The notes: generated by a model from the letters alone, not told the origin. Counted from the stretch's first letter, positions 22,196-35,255 are shown. The stretch: 64,000 nucleotides of DNA from Purshia tridentata (GCA_003254885.1 QANT01000956.1:1-64000); one strand, 5' to 3'. Made by a program: numbers and translations.

Positions 22196-22799
22196 TTTGG
22201 AGCGATTTTATGTTTGCCGGTGGACTGATGTGTGACGCTGCAAGCCTTGCAAGCGGATAAGACAGAAGGATATAATTGTAAATTGGAACATGGGGCTGAC
22301 CTTCTACTTCTTTGGGCCTTAAATCGAAACCTTTGTTGCATACTTGGGCCTTAGTTTGGGTGCGGGCCTGTATAGGTTGACGTTGTGCGATCATGTTGTT
22401 CCATCAAGACTGGGCTGTAGTTGCTCAGTGATTGGGCTTTTGCTCTCTGTATAATCCAAAAAAGAAATTACTCTCTCCGGCCCCAAAAAGCAAATAAATT
22501 AGCTACTCTATAAACTTCGACATGTTCTTCAATCATTAGATTTATCTACATCATCTATATTATATATGATCCGGAAAACGTTATTTAACAACATTTTAAC
22601 ATAAATAACTAAAGAAATGTATGTAGTATATGGGAATATTCTAAATTAGCCAATTTCTCCACAAAAAAAAGAACCTAGCCATTTTCTTTATCTCTATTGA
22701 AAAGGAAAAAAGATGGTCTAAATAATTACAATTGGGTACGATAATTTAACATCTTTTAGTTAAACAAAAAGGCTTGCTTGTTCTGCGGTTGGCTTACAT
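22196..22799. other. Spacer between copy B and the end of NDX
   Basis: Upstream part of copy B and the 3' end region of NDX. AT-rich from 22440. Nothing else recognised. Confidence 0.4.
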
Positions 22800-25700
22800 T
22801 CATTTGGGACGCAGAATGAAAGTCCTGTTTGAATCCCATAAAACTCTCATTACGCCAATCTTTGTTTCAGCCTCCTCAAATGAGCCACCTGTGGCTACAG
22901 AAGGGTATGGAAGCCTCGTTGCTCTTCTAGCTTTAAGCTCTTTAACATCCACCACGTATGCCCTCAACTCCTCCAAGTTCCTTCCAAACCATTGGCCATT
23001 CACCTGAAATACCTTACCTTTGCAAATCTCCTCTCCGTTTGTGTCTACAAGTACAACAGAGTCACCTTGCTTGCACTGAACAAATTCTGCAAGACCACAG
23101 GAAACAGGTTCTGCCACGATAGTCTCACAGATCTCACTGATACCACTTCTCAACTGGATTTGAGGATCACGCCTCACATTTAGTTGGGCAGAAGCATCTC
23201 CACCAGGACTCTCAGGTGAGTTGTTAGACCTCATTCCTCGCCCACCTTGCTTGTCTGGCAAAGCATGGTCGACCTCTGGTGCTGCACGAACATCCTTAGC
23301 TGTACGGGCTAGCCTGGCTTTTCGATTGTTTAGCCTGCGGACACACACAAAAACATGTCAGTTTTCATAAGAAGCAGCACCCATCAAAAGCAGTAGGATA
23401 TTGATTGGTGCAGTACAAAATATCCTGCACATCTAACTTAAGGATTCCTCACCAATTTTTTAGCTGTGAACATGTAACCTCGGAGCCCTGGAAAACACAA
23501 CGGAACAGTTATTAGGGAAAACAATTTGCTATTTTTGGACACGTAGAGAATACAATTGACTTATATTATTTATAAAGTTTGAAGTGTTTGACATACATGA
23601 AGACTCAATTTATCAGCCCATGATTGTATTGAGGCTGCATTTCGCTGCATGTCAGGTTCATCTAATAGGGCTCTCTCAATAACTGCAACCTGTGCATCAT
23701 TCATTACTGTTCGTTTCCGTTTTCTCCGCTGCTTTTCTTCACACTGAACAGTTTCAACCTTTTCATCCTCTGGAGTTCCTCCATATCCACCTTCTTTTAT
23801 GCGTGCACTTGATTTTGGAAATTCACTATTTTCCATCAGATCAGCAGCATTTTTTCCTCTCGTTGAGCTTGTGTCTGAACCACTTGTTTCAACATTATGA
23901 GCATCTCTGTCGATTGCTCTAAAACGTCCAGATGCACTCCTACCAGATATGCCTTTCTCTTCCCTCAGTACATCATCCCCCTGATCCATAATCTCACTGT
24001 TCATATCAACTGGGTCCACTTCTTGAAAATCAGAAACCTCATACATGTCGTCATCCGGGAGTATATTTTTGCTATATAGAGGTATCGAGAATCCTCCAGT
24101 ACTCTGAGCCTCCTACCATGAATCAAACTTTACTCTCAGATCACTATGGTGAAAAAATGGCTACATCACCATTAGAATACTCAATTAGCCAATTTGAGAA
24201 TTGGCTAATTTATTTCACTTGAAAGGTTGAAGACAGCATATAACAATTACTCTATTCAAGATAATGTATATTTCAAAGTTATCAATCTAATAAATCTCAC
24301 TTCGGTCCAAAAAAAGAATATAACAAATCTCAGTTTGTCTCCCATGGCTATGAGTCTCCCAAGTTTAACAAAAACTAATAATGTTCTTTTTCTCTTTTAC
24401 CATCTCCCCAAGGTGGCTTATAATAATTATTTACATGTGTGTGTATGGAGGCACAGAGCTTGCCATACCTAAGTACAATTTGAAAGCACATCAACTTAAT
24501 AACGTGATAAGTAAATTGAACCACCAGAATTTTCAGGCCACCCAGACAGTGGGGAATGGGGTTAAACCACCAGCAATTTACCTGATGATGTTCGCTAATG
24601 TTGAGTTTAGCGAATTTATCCCAAGATATTGACTCCTCATGTTTCTTCTCCTGCCAACATCATCATTTGAAAACCTTCAAACATATGTAAGGAGAAGGGT
24701 AGAAAGAAAAATAAAACAAGATGGAACATTTATTTCTAGAAAGTTAAAATTTCACCTGAACTTGGTTTTCTTCAAATTCGGCTGTAGAGATTAATGATTG
24801 TAATTGCTTAGAGAAAACCCTGCAATGTAAGTATGAATAGAAAGATAAGAGAAACTACATGTGTAACATGTCTGTTGTACTCAATTATGTACTGATAAAT
24901 AATTCATATACTGATGTCTACCCATAACACACAAAAACGTATTAGTAACACAACTTTGTTTGGCATCAAATTATCTGAGGAATATCATTTTACAAGTTGT
25001 TAATTATTCTTCTAAACATTGTAGCATCTATCATGTAGAGCCCATGTCCTGAAAACCCCATTTCCCACTCTGCTAACGTTATTGAGGTTAAATTCCAACA
25101 AATTTAGCAGAGAAAAGCCTAGGAAAGAAGAAGCATGGTTGAGGGTAAATCACCTTAGGAGCTGTACATCCTCCTCATTCAAAAAGGTAGGAATTAATGA
25201 TTCTGCATGACTTAGCAACGAACCTACACATGCAATTTACTCATAAGGAAGGGAATAACTTCTGCAATTACATTTACTAAATGAGTCATTTGAGACTGGC
25301 AATTAGTACTTACTCAGATTTCTGCAAACAGTCGCAGCTTTCAGAGTATCAGAAGCAAAGGAAAATCCAGGCAATAAGTTAGATAGATCCATTTGCAAGC
25401 ATTCCATAAACTTGTTAACAAAGAGGTTCCTCTCCTGTTCTGTGAATTCAAGCAGAGGATTCCATTGATAATGACAACAAAACAATGACATGTACTGACT
25501 GAAGTAGTCATAAAAATTTACAAAATCACGAACAAACCTTCACAGATGGTGGGAACAAAACAATGGAGATTTGCAATTATTTTCACAAATAATGATGATC
25601 TCTGATGCGCATAGGAAGCCTGGGTCACACTATTGGGAGTTACAGTAAATTCTAAACTTGGTATATTTTGTAGGTCATTTGATGAAAATACATCCAAAAC

Positions 25701-28700
25701 CCATCCAGCTGTTGCAAATGAATCATACTCAATATTGCCATCTTCTTCCCTTACAGGGAGTACAGAAGAACACCAACTGGATAAAAAATCTCCATGAGGG
25801 AGCGAAAATATTGCAGTCAGCACTTTAGTCTGGAGGGACATAGAAAAGACGTAGTCACAGATTGTTTCACAATTAGAAGCTTTAAAGACAAATACATGAT
25901 GCATGCACACAAGGTAATGATGGTCTCAAGTCTTAAAACATGTACATAATGCAATAGTTTCTCATGAAAAAAGAAAAAATTATAGCTTCTCCACTGTTTG
26001 AGAATATCAAAGCACAATGATGGTCCCAAGTCTTATTAAAAATAACAAATAAAAAAAACAAAAACAAAAACAAAGCATTAATATATGAAAATAATGAAAG
26101 TAGGATAAAAAAATTAAACCCAAACTAGATAGTGATGGTTATAGCTTACAAAGTATGTTGTAATGTAAGATCGTAAATTTGAATCATCAGAAAAGATATC
26201 AACTAGACGCAGTGCATTGAGTTGCAAAATCCCCATCGGGTAACTTCTATCAGGACAAGCAGCAAAACATCTAGGATCTTTACCAATGGCAGTCCTCAAT
26301 AACTCAAGAATCTGCATCATCACAACTAAGTTAACAGCAAGCAGCTTCACTGGTTGAAGCAGGCTTTGTACAAGGAAGATGGAAAGAAAGCTAACCTCAA
26401 ATGTAACAGACTTTGCCAAATCCAGGCCGTCTGGCAAGCTAGAAACTTCGTCCAGATAAGAAATGGTTTCCGCTTCACTCAGACTCAACAGCTGCAACAT
26501 GGAAACCAGTGACTGGATACTGAGCTTTTGAACAGGGGTATACACACAATGATAAGCTTTACTAGATTCTAAAGCAACTTAAACCCCCAAGAAAATGTTA
26601 AAATGGATTGTCATCATGAGGACTCACAATTGAAAGCATTTTAGCTTTCAGCCTAGATACAGAAGCCACAACTCTAGCAGATGCTACAAATTGAGGCACA
26701 GCATTCAGCTTCAAGATGGCTTGAGCCAAAAACAGAACACCACCCTTTCCACATAGTTCCTGTACAACACCAAAACCAGAAAATTTACTGAAATGATAAA
26801 AACCGTTATTTGGGTAATTAACAAAATAACATAAAGCCTAAGTCCTTAACTTTACAAGGTTCCGCTAAAGATAATCTTCCATGAAATTCCTGATATATTA
26901 CAATAATCTAGAACATCGTCTCATTATTCCAATGACCACAACCATGATTTTTTCTATCAAACCAAAACTTTGACATTTTAGAATGCCTCATTTCTCCAAG
27001 TACCTGCCCTAACTACATCACTACATACCAGTGCAGTTAAAAAGTATCTGGTATCTATATTGTATCTTCCAAGTAGTTTAACCAAAGTACCAAAAACATC
27101 TCTATTTTCACTTGTTTTTTCCCCTTAAACTACAAACTACAGACAACGGAAACAACAGCCCTGGCCTAGATTTAGCTCCAAACTTAAAGAAAGCGAGAGA
27201 TCCTGTTTGGCAACCTTATTTTTGAGTAGTCGTTCCCGAAACAATTTTTGCTGGCACAGAAATTGAAGAAACTGTAAAGAAGCCTCGCATTGCTGGCAGA
27301 GAGAATGAACAATTTGTTCAGTAGTCAAACTTGATTTTGCACAGAAATCAATATGTTGAGCTGACAGCTTGATCTTGAGAAATTTAATGGAAACACCAAC
27401 TGCCCCGAAAGCTGCATCCATAAATATGTCAACCTGTCGCAGCAAAGTTTTACAATCAGCAAGTGCAATAATATGTCAGCACGAGAATAATTGGAGAACG
27501 CATATGATAAACATAACTCTACCATTAGAAACAAAAACCAAAGAATCAGAAACTGTAGAACAATCCCATAACATGAAAACAGATGGATATAAGAAAAGCT
27601 TGCTAAACTTTCCAATTAAACTCTGTTTCTATGGCAGCTTAAAAGAGTCTTTTGGGCTAAAAGGTACCTTAGGATGTGCAACCAATACTTGAACAAGATC
27701 TTGCCATTGCGAAGATATACATCCAGTTAGTAGATTTAGACTGCATGCTACCAGTGCAGAATGCATCAGGGGCGCCATACCAAAATTATGATTTTTCTGC
27801 ATCACAAAAGCAATTCTCAGTGAAGATAACGAGAGGAGCATAGATCTCAAAGGCAAGGATTAAGGAGAACCTGTTCAAGACCACCCAAAACAATTAGGAT
27901 ATAAAACACCAGGTCAAGCAGCTGTTCAGACACTTTTACATCATCTAGCAATATCTGTAACAATAAATGAATCAGGGGAGAAGTTCATATAACATTTCAA
28001 GATTTTCAAACTGTTCGAAAGAGAGTAATGGTGTAATCAAAATTTAATCAAAATTATAAAATAAAAAAAATCCATTAACCAGCAAACTGACTAGTATCAG
28101 ACACTAAAAATTTAGGGAACTAGCCAGACCAACTATTAGCATCACATTTGTGTGCCTCCATTAAGAATAAAGATCCAAAGTGCCGTAACAAATTTCAAAC
28201 ACCTATCTGAAATAAGAAAGGAAAACATCCAATTAAACACACAAAGACCAGTTAGGACTCTGGATTTTTGTGGGGCTCCATTATAATCAAGAAATATTCC
28301 TAGTACTCAAAATGAAAAGAAGAGAGGAAAAAGTAATAACATTTCCTTTTGATTTATTGTCCCATTCACTCACTAACTTCCTACATTAGATTATCAGCAT
28401 CAATGTTGTATAATATAAAGAAGTGAAGATGTCCTATAGAGAAAATCCATCTAATGCTACATATCATATGTAGTTTCAAGTCACTCAATCAAATTGAATA
28501 ATTAGGCATCTAGATAATTCTTTGATTTTACAGCACAAGAAAAGACATGAAAACAATAAGTCAGAAATGAAAGTAAATAAAAATTACACATAAAAGTACT
28601 ACAAGCAACCTGTTCAAGTTTGGAATGTCGAGGTGCTAAATCACACAAGGAGTGCAAGAGCCTAATGCCGCATGATAAGTATTTGAGCAGGGCTTCATCT

Positions 28701-29184
28701 CTATCAGACGACATAAGTACTGCAATAAGGTGCAAAGGAAGAAAGCCTGCAAGCTTTTCTACATCAATCTGAAACATGACTAAATTTTAGAAATGGCATC
28801 CATAAAAAGGTAAACGTACAAAGGCATAACATGGGAAAGATGACAATGAAGATGATGTCTTACCTTTAAAAGTGATCTTTTTTCAGTAACGTAGTGAATA
28901 GTAAAATTTTCACAGTCCCTCAATAATTTATTAAATTCCTGAGAGTTAAGCCCATGTAACTCCTTCACTGCTGAAACTAAGTCAATCACCTGTCCGTACA
29001 AAGAAATTAAAACTCATTCATGCTGACAGACTGAAGTTGAAAAGAAGAATCTACTGGGTAGTCCAATGAACATATGACTAAACCAAAAAAACCTAAAAAA
29101 AAGGTATTCATATGAGCAACTTTTAGTTGTTGAGAATCTTACTTGTGCAGCACTACATGACGGCTCTTCCTTAGCATGTCTCAT
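22800..29184 (-). CDS. NDX: NDX, nodulin homeobox protein (17 coding exons)
   Basis: Predicted 951-aa nuclear homeobox protein. Arabidopsis NDX binds single-stranded DNA of an R-loop at the promoter of the FLC antisense transcripts and also affects ABA responses. Coding exons: 29184-29143, 28989-28864, 28768-28610, 27954-27871, 27796-27668, 27433-27215, 26759-26628, 26491-26396, 26311-26150, 25829-25538, 25439-25314, 25223-25154, 24819-24756, 24650-24582, 24112-23597, 23487-23453, 23334-22800. Every junction keeps frame. The N-terminal 590 residues are the helical NDX-specific region; a Ser/Asp/Glu-rich linker follows. An atypical homeodomain runs from about 718 to 788, from [10 protein letters not shown] to the recognition helix [13 protein letters not shown], and is split by two introns. 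The C-terminal 150 residues form the conserved NDX tail ([16 protein letters not shown]). Start [14 protein letters not shown] lies directly after a 5'-UTR intron. Confidence 0.93.
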
Positions 29185-29194
29185 TCTATAGAAC

Positions 29195-30484
29195 CTACAC
29201 CAAAAAAAAAAACTTAGACAAATTGAAGATAAACAACAAATATTCATGCTCGTAAATTTTATTCCAATTCAAGAAGCCCTCAGATTAATTTTAGTAGTGC
29301 TGTATCAATATGTTCAAGCTTGTGAATTTACACGCATGCATGTAATTACATATGACAATGAAAATTTCAAGAGCAAAGACATCTGTGTTCCCCTATTTCC
29401 AATTGTCAAACAATATACCAAAAATTATGGAGTTTGGCCTAACATTCATGGAATACAATAGATGTTATAAATTACAATTTCCACCAAGCAGGGTTCACAA
29501 ATGTTATCAATCATCATCCTTCAAGATATAGAACAGTGAAATCATATTGTTGCAGTAAAGAGCATAGATTATGAGCAACATCATATTTGAAAATCTCTCC
29601 CAAAATCCAAACACCCGTACCCAGCTATATTCATGGTTGCACGCTCACTATCTTCTCATGCACATGGAATTCCAACAAGTAGCTCTTTGGCTAATAGCAT
29701 GTCCTCCCTATGGTGTATGCATAATTGCATACATATTCATATATGCAAATATGACTTTTTTGGAAAAAGGAAGTAGGGTAATTATAGTGTTAGAGGCACA
29801 AAATAAATAAATGACAAAACCCAGAACATTAGAGGGGAGTAATTGACTCACTAAATCAAATTAAGCCATGCCCATTAAAGATTCCTATTTAGAAACCATC
29901 ATGTCTTAAAATAAATATTACATTTAATCTGCAGCATTAAAACTCAATAAGGTAATATTATCAACTTAAGTATTATTTTGTCAGAATATTATCTAACTAA
30001 GTTTAAGCAAGCTCTCCAACGTAAAAGGTCTTTCCCTCTCAAAACTAACTTAAACAGTCTTTAAATAACATGTGAAACCACGTTCAAGCAACATCAACAA
30101 TATACAACTGTAACAAAAAGAAAGAAGAGGGAGAGAGAAAGAGATTAAAGCAAATATAAGAGAGAAATTTCCAACAATAATTTTCATAAAAAAGTGTTTG
30201 GATGCGGAACTTTTAGCTGCAATTTACAGGGTTTTGAAAATCCAAATTCAGTAATTACCTTGTTTGACAAATTAGAAATGGAATTCTGTAAATTCCGCAG
30301 GATTTTAAAACAGAATTTGAAGGAGTTCAAAACCCACATCAGAAAACCCTAGGTTTGGAACAAGCAAAGTGAAAATGCATGAGAATAACAAAAAAGAAAT
30401 ACACAAATTCACAAAGCAAGGTAATGAAAAAGACTAAGCTTGAACATAACTAACTTCACAGTACACTAAATTCAGAAAACTGAC
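29195..30484 (-). other. 5'-UTR intron of NDX
   Basis: On the minus strand a donor (CCAG then GTCAGT) lies at 30485/30484. An acceptor just upstream of the ATG at 29184 closes the intron (about 1.3 kb). The leader exon would run from 30485 to about 30640. The intron has no recognised repeats apart from A/T-rich tracts. Confidence 0.5.
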
Positions 30485-30649
30485 CTGGCGATTGTACCGA
30501 CGACGAGATTCAAGCACAGCTTTTTTCACAGAAAAATAAAAATAAACTGGGGAAAGGGCAGGACGGAAATTCGCGGGTTTTTTTCAGTTCGGTTATGGTG
30601 GAGTGAAGGATTTGAGAAGCAAAGATGCATGATTGAGGAATGAAGAGTG

Positions 30650-31609
30650 AAAATACATTTATATACGCTCTTTTTTGCCGTTGCCGTTTTGTAATTTTGG
30701 TGCGTTGGTTGTGTTGTGAGAGTGCTTATGATGACTAACGTGAGATTGTATAACCCCAGTCCCCAATTGGAACGCCAGGTGTATTCTTCAATCCACTTAA
30801 CAACTCAGTTAGTTGTACTAAAATTGGTGTGATAGTAATGTCGTTACCTGTATTATTAATATACATATTATAAGAGGTTATAATTTTAGGACAGCCACAT
30901 CACATGATGTTATTAATTTAAGGTAGACGAATAATCTTACAACATAGCATGAGGTGGGAAGACGGTGTGTTGAGTGGAGGTGGGGTGACTTTTAATATCA
31001 TCAAGCCTTTTTTTTTTTTTAGGGTATAGTATAATTGAAAATAAAAGGGTAAAATAGAGGTTTAGAGTATTAAAACACAATTTACTCATTTTATTTCATT
31101 TCATAACATTCAAAATAAGTTTTGAAAATTCATGTGTTCCCCCCAATATGAGATTAGCTCCCTTCGGCCTCCTTTACCAAGAGAGAGAAGGAGAGAGGAA
31201 ATAAAAAAGAAAAGGTGAAAGAAAAAGAATAAGATGGAGGCGGAGGCGGAGGGAGGGGCTACACCCGTGATGGGTGCTGTGCTGCCGCCAGGTCGGGGTG
31301 GGTGGGATGGAGGCGAGGGTGGTGGGGAGCTGGTTTTTCACTTTAATTTTAATTTAATTATTTAAGGGCAAAATTGTCAATTTCATGAATTTTTAATTTT
31401 TATATGGAGTATGAAAAAATAAATAAATGGTGGAATTTCTATAAAAGCCTCCATATTCTTTTGAGTGATTCTACAAACACATACAAATGGTCTCCGCATG
31501 CCAATGTTATTGACCTTCTGCCATTTATGAAAAATTATCTAATTAAGCCTTTCAAACGCGCGCACCCACAAAAATAAGTAAAGAAAATCATCACCATATG
31601 CATTAATGT
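30650..31609. other. Spacer between NDX and the PPR gene
   Basis: NDX promoter region, then a GA-rich (31178-31235) and G-rich (31235-31330) block with similar base make-up to 7140-7250, but I cannot align the two. No gene recognised. Confidence 0.4.
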
Positions 31610-33601
31610 TCACCAAATGTTTGGGAGATAGACCTCCAGTTTGGAAAACAAATATATTTCATTTAACAATTTATAAATCTCTTCAGAATGAGGATGTGAT
31701 TTATCAGCAACCAAAAATTCATGAAAGTCACCCTGTACCTCTATCAAGCTATGCCCAGGATTCTTCTTAACACCTTTCTCTCTCATCATGCTTCTAACAA
31801 TCCTTACATCAGCCCATCTTTTCTTATTAGCACATAAATTTGCCAGCAATACATAAATACCACTGTCTTCAGGATCCAAGGCTAATAGCCTCTGAGCAGA
31901 AAGCTTGGCCAGCTCAACATTCCCATGCATCTTACATGCATTAAGAAGGGCACCCCAAGCAGACTCACTTGGTTCCATTGGCATTTTGTTTATTAAATCA
32001 TAAGCTTCTTCCAGCAGGCCAATTCTTCCTAGTATATCTATCATGCAAGCATAATGTTCCTCTTTTGGCTCTATTCCGTAATCCCTACTCATGCTTTTGA
32101 AATGCTCTCTGCCTTCAGAAACTAATCCACCATGGCTGCAAGCAGACAAGACCGACACAAATGTGATATGATCAGGCTTCAATTCCATACTTTTCATTTG
32201 GTTGAATAGAGTGAGAGCTTGCTTAGCATGGCCATGAGCAGCATATCCAGCAATCATGCTATTCCAAGAAACCAAATTTCTCTCTGATATTTCACCAAAG
32301 AGTTCTATAGCTGAATTAATACTCCCACACTTGGCATACATGTCTATCAATGCATTCCCCAGAATCGCACTAAGTTGAATATGCTTTCCATTTTTGATAT
32401 AGTGGTGGTGAATCCACTTACCCAAATCCAGGCAACCCAATTGACCACAAGCAGAGAGCACACACACTAAACTGTTCTCTGTTGGAACCATACCTGACTC
32501 CAGCATGTCATGAAACAATTTCAGCGCTTCGTTTGGTTGATTATTCTGAGTGTAACCCGCAATCAATGCATTCCAAGATACTACGTTTCTATCAGGCATG
32601 TCATTGAAAAACTTTCTTGCAGAGTCTAAGTCACCACATTTTGCATATCCATTAACCATGCTAGTCCATGAAAACACATCCCTGACTTCCATGTTGTCAA
32701 AAATCTCTTTAGCTGCAATCAGATTACCACATTTCACATACATATCCAGTAAAGCATTAAGCAAATTTAGGCTGCAATACACATTCTTCGTTTGGATATA
32801 CTCATGAATACTCTTTCCCCTATCAATATCCCCCTTATCAGAACATGCTGAAAGCACTGTAATCATAGTAACCTCATTCGGCTCAACATTACTCAACAAC
32901 ATCAAATCAAACAAAGTCATAGCCTCATCCGAATAATCATGCGTCGCATACCCATCAATGATGGTGGTCCAGGTAACAACATCCCTCACAAAACTTTCAT
33001 CAAAAACTTTGCGTGCAAGGCTTAGAAACCCTCCTTCAGCATAATAATGCACCAACCCATTTCTTACCAGCAAATCAGAATCAAAACCCATCTTCCAAAT
33101 CATGCAATGGACCGAATTTCCCTCTAACATTCTCGTAAACTGCTCGCACGCCTTGAGTGCAAAAACGAAACTTCGGCTGTCCATTTCGACGTGTTCACGG
33201 ACCATTTGACCAAAGAATGAAAACCCCAATGTTGGAAATTGGGCTTTAGAGTAGCCTCTGATCATTGTGTTCCACATATATGTATTTAGTTTTTCAATGC
33301 GTGTAAAAAGCGTATGGGCATAGTGAATGTCACCACCATTAGCAAGAGCACAGAAGGCTAAAACCCTGCTCACGGGAAACGTGTGTGTAATGAGGCCACT
33401 ACAAGTCATTTGGGCTTGAATTTGCTTCAACTCGAGCATGGTGGTGCAATACTCCATAATTAGTAGAGTTGGGTTCGTGATTATTACGTTGATCTTGGAG
33501 TTCCATTTGGGTTTGTTGGTGGGCGTTGATGAGAATGGTCTCAGAGAACAGAGAACTTGGAGCCTGTGAGCAGAGAGCAGAGAGTGGATGTGGGACTTCA
33601 T
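31610..33601 (-). CDS. Pentatricopeptide-repeat protein, PLS class with E/E+ end
   Basis: Intronless 663-aa PPR protein. PLS-class PPR proteins bind RNA in mitochondria or plastids, mostly for C-to-U editing. The first ~35 residues (LRPFSSTPTNK) are basic and Ser/Thr-rich, fitting an organelle-targeting peptide. From about residue 70 tandem P, L and S motifs follow, recognised by repeats such as NALIDMYAKCGSI, VVSWNALIAGYTQ and NLVSWNSMIAGYA. An E motif (WGALLNACKMHGNVELA) and an E+-like segment (VQGDFHEFLVADKSHPHSEEI) end the protein. No DYW deaminase domain follows, so an editing factor of this kind would need a DYW partner. I did not assign an Arabidopsis orthologue. The start at 33601 precedes the targeting peptide; a second frame starting at 33626 is a shadow. 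Confidence 0.93.
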   Translation of the reverse strand: MKSHIHSLLSAHRLQVLCSLRPFSSTPTNKPKWNSKINVIITNPTLLIMEYCTTMLELKQIQAQMTCSGLITHTFPVSRVLAFCALANGGDIHYAHTLFTRIEKLNTYMWNTMIRGYSKAQFPTLGFSFFGQMVREHVEMDSRSFVFALKACEQFTRMLEGNSVHCMIWKMGFDSDLLVRNGLVHYYAEGGFLSLARKVFDESFVRDVVTWTTIIDGYATHDYSDEAMTLFDLMLLSNVEPNEVTMITVLSACSDKGDIDRGKSIHEYIQTKNVYCSLNLLNALLDMYVKCGNLIAAKEIFDNMEVRDVFSWTSMVNGYAKCGDLDSARKFFNDMPDRNVVSWNALIAGYTQNNQPNEALKLFHDMLESGMVPTENSLVCVLSACGQLGCLDLGKWIHHHYIKNGKHIQLSAILGNALIDMYAKCGSINSAIELFGEISERNLVSWNSMIAGYAAHGHAKQALTLFNQMKSMELKPDHITFVSVLSACSHGGLVSEGREHFKSMSRDYGIEPKEEHYACMIDILGRIGLLEEAYDLINKMPMEPSESAWGALLNACKMHGNVELAKLSAQRLLALDPEDSGIYVLLANLCANKKRWADVRIVRSMMREKGVKKNPGHSLIEVQGDFHEFLVADKSHPHSEEIYKLLNEIYLFSKLEVYLPNIW

Positions 33602-33842
33602 AACATGTCAAATGGATGTGATTCACATTTCCACTTTGAACAATTAAAAAGGATACTCTAGCATTTAAATGTTTTTTTTTTTAATGTACAAGTCTTTTTT
33701 TTTTTTGAATAGTGGTTATATCGCTGTCTTCTGGTTTTCGGTGGCAAAGGGAAACCATGCTGCCTCATTTCAAGAAGACAAGGACCTTATTACGTATGCA
33801 CTGATCAATTTAAGGGGAAAAATCGATCCCGTTTTCCAGATA

Positions 33843-34350
33843 AATATACCCATTTGCTTTTTCACATCAACTAACACAGCTTGTGCTACGGTTTTAGCAG
33901 CTGCAATTCCTTCAGCACTGCTACCTTGTTCATTCAAGATAGACATTGCGACATTTAGTTCTTCATGAAGTTTTTGCATTACCTGTTCATGCTCCTCTGT
34001 TTCCTGAAAATGAAGAGTTACAACATAAAGGTAAGTTTGGGTCAACAAGCAATGTGGCCCAGAAGACGAAAAATAACCTGGTTTTTAATCTGAATGTCAG
34101 ATGGCAAGTCTCAACTCTCAAACCCATCATCAAAAGTTGAAGGAAAGTGCTCATCTGAGAGAGGAAAGAATCTCTTCGTACCTGGAAAGAGTCACATATG
34201 GTAGAGACAAAATCAAGCTTTTGCATGAACTTATACTTCATATCAGCAACAGACAGAGAATTCAAGAGCAGTAATTTTCGACAGTGAAGCAGACAAATAT
34301 TCATCAGAATTAGTTAGTGACATCATGGTTCGGCCATGGCTTTCCTGAGA
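33843..34350 (-). pseudogene. Fragment of an unrecognised host gene (last exons, frame broken)
   Basis: Two exon-like pieces with splice signals. The upstream piece, about 34350-34183, contains NSDEYLSASL then, in a different frame, RKLLLLNSLSVADMKYKF, and ends at CAG followed by GTACGA. The downstream piece starts after TTTTCAG at about 34004, encodes EHEQVMQKLHEELNVAMS and AAAKTVAQAVLVDVKKQM, and ends at a GTATAT donor near 33850. The helical, coding-like text suggests a real protein, but the frame change and missing neighbours suggest a pseudogene or gene remnant. I do not recognise the family. Confidence 0.5.
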
Positions 34351-35180
34351 ATAAACAGAAAATCCATATTTTGAGTACAGCGCTATACATACACATAATG
34401 CTATGAATGCAGAAATAGTATGCTCTAGATATATCATGCCATAAATGGGTTGCCAAACTTATGTTTGTGTACACATTTATTATATGTGTAGATATGCAGT
34501 TGTGCATATAGGTATTGCAGTTACTGGATGTGCATACAGGCATAGCTGGTTTGACAATATGCAAATGCATAATTTGGTTTATATAAACACATCTGAACCA
34601 GTTAAAAGTGAAGGCTTGCAGCATATGAATGTTGATAACACCAAACACTTGTTACTTGAATGTTGCTATGGCTTCTTTAAATCTAACTCAATATTGGAAC
34701 ATAGAGAAATAAAGGTGAGATTAGATATATTGGGTCTTGTATACATATTATTTTCCTTTTATAACTAAAATAATTTTATTGAGCATGCCAAGGGACAAGG
34801 GAGAACATGTACCAAGATGCATACAACAATACAAGAGGAACCAAATGGTCCAAATACATAAGTTGTTTTTCTACATTTGAGCTCTCCCTACACGCTTAAA
34901 TTACAACCCTCCTAATGTCCTATAATAAAGAATAAAAAAATTTCTTAAAGAGTTTAAGTTTTAACATGAATTAAGTAAATTTGTTCGACTTCAAAGAATA
35001 ACTAAAGTTGCCATCGAATTGATAATACCACGGTCACTACCACCACGGTTTTATTTAACATTTTTTCAGCAGTAGCAAAAGTACAAACTACAAATAAATC
35101 TGGACGATAAAAATAAAAATAAACATATACTCACTTCTTGAAAGAGTATATATTACGGCGTCGTTGCATAATCTCCCACC
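34351..35180. other. Spacer upstream of SWA1
   Basis: AT-rich; short open frames here show no family resemblance. The last 100 bp should be the SWA1 promoter. Confidence 0.4.
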
Positions 35181-35181
35181 T

Positions 35182-35211
35182 AAACCCTAACGATCAAAAC
35201 CAAAACCCTAA
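35182..35211 (+). promoter_or_regulatory. Two telo-box motifs upstream of SWA1
   Basis: AAACCCTAA at 35182-35190 and AAACCCTAAG-like at 35203-35211, 45-75 bp before the start codon. Telo-boxes are typical of plant ribosomal-protein and ribosome-biogenesis gene promoters, which fits the downstream gene. Confidence 0.65.
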
Positions 35212-35255
35212 GCGCCAAAAGCGCCAAAGACACAGACCTCATTCGAGCTCCTTCA

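Noticed and set aside
22071-22394. 107-codon open frame on the minus strand
   Set aside because: It lies in the leader of copy B, has no family resemblance, and the segment reads better as a non-coding first exon.
31170-31340. Same element as the one at 7093-7250
   Set aside because: Base composition is similar but I could not align the two.
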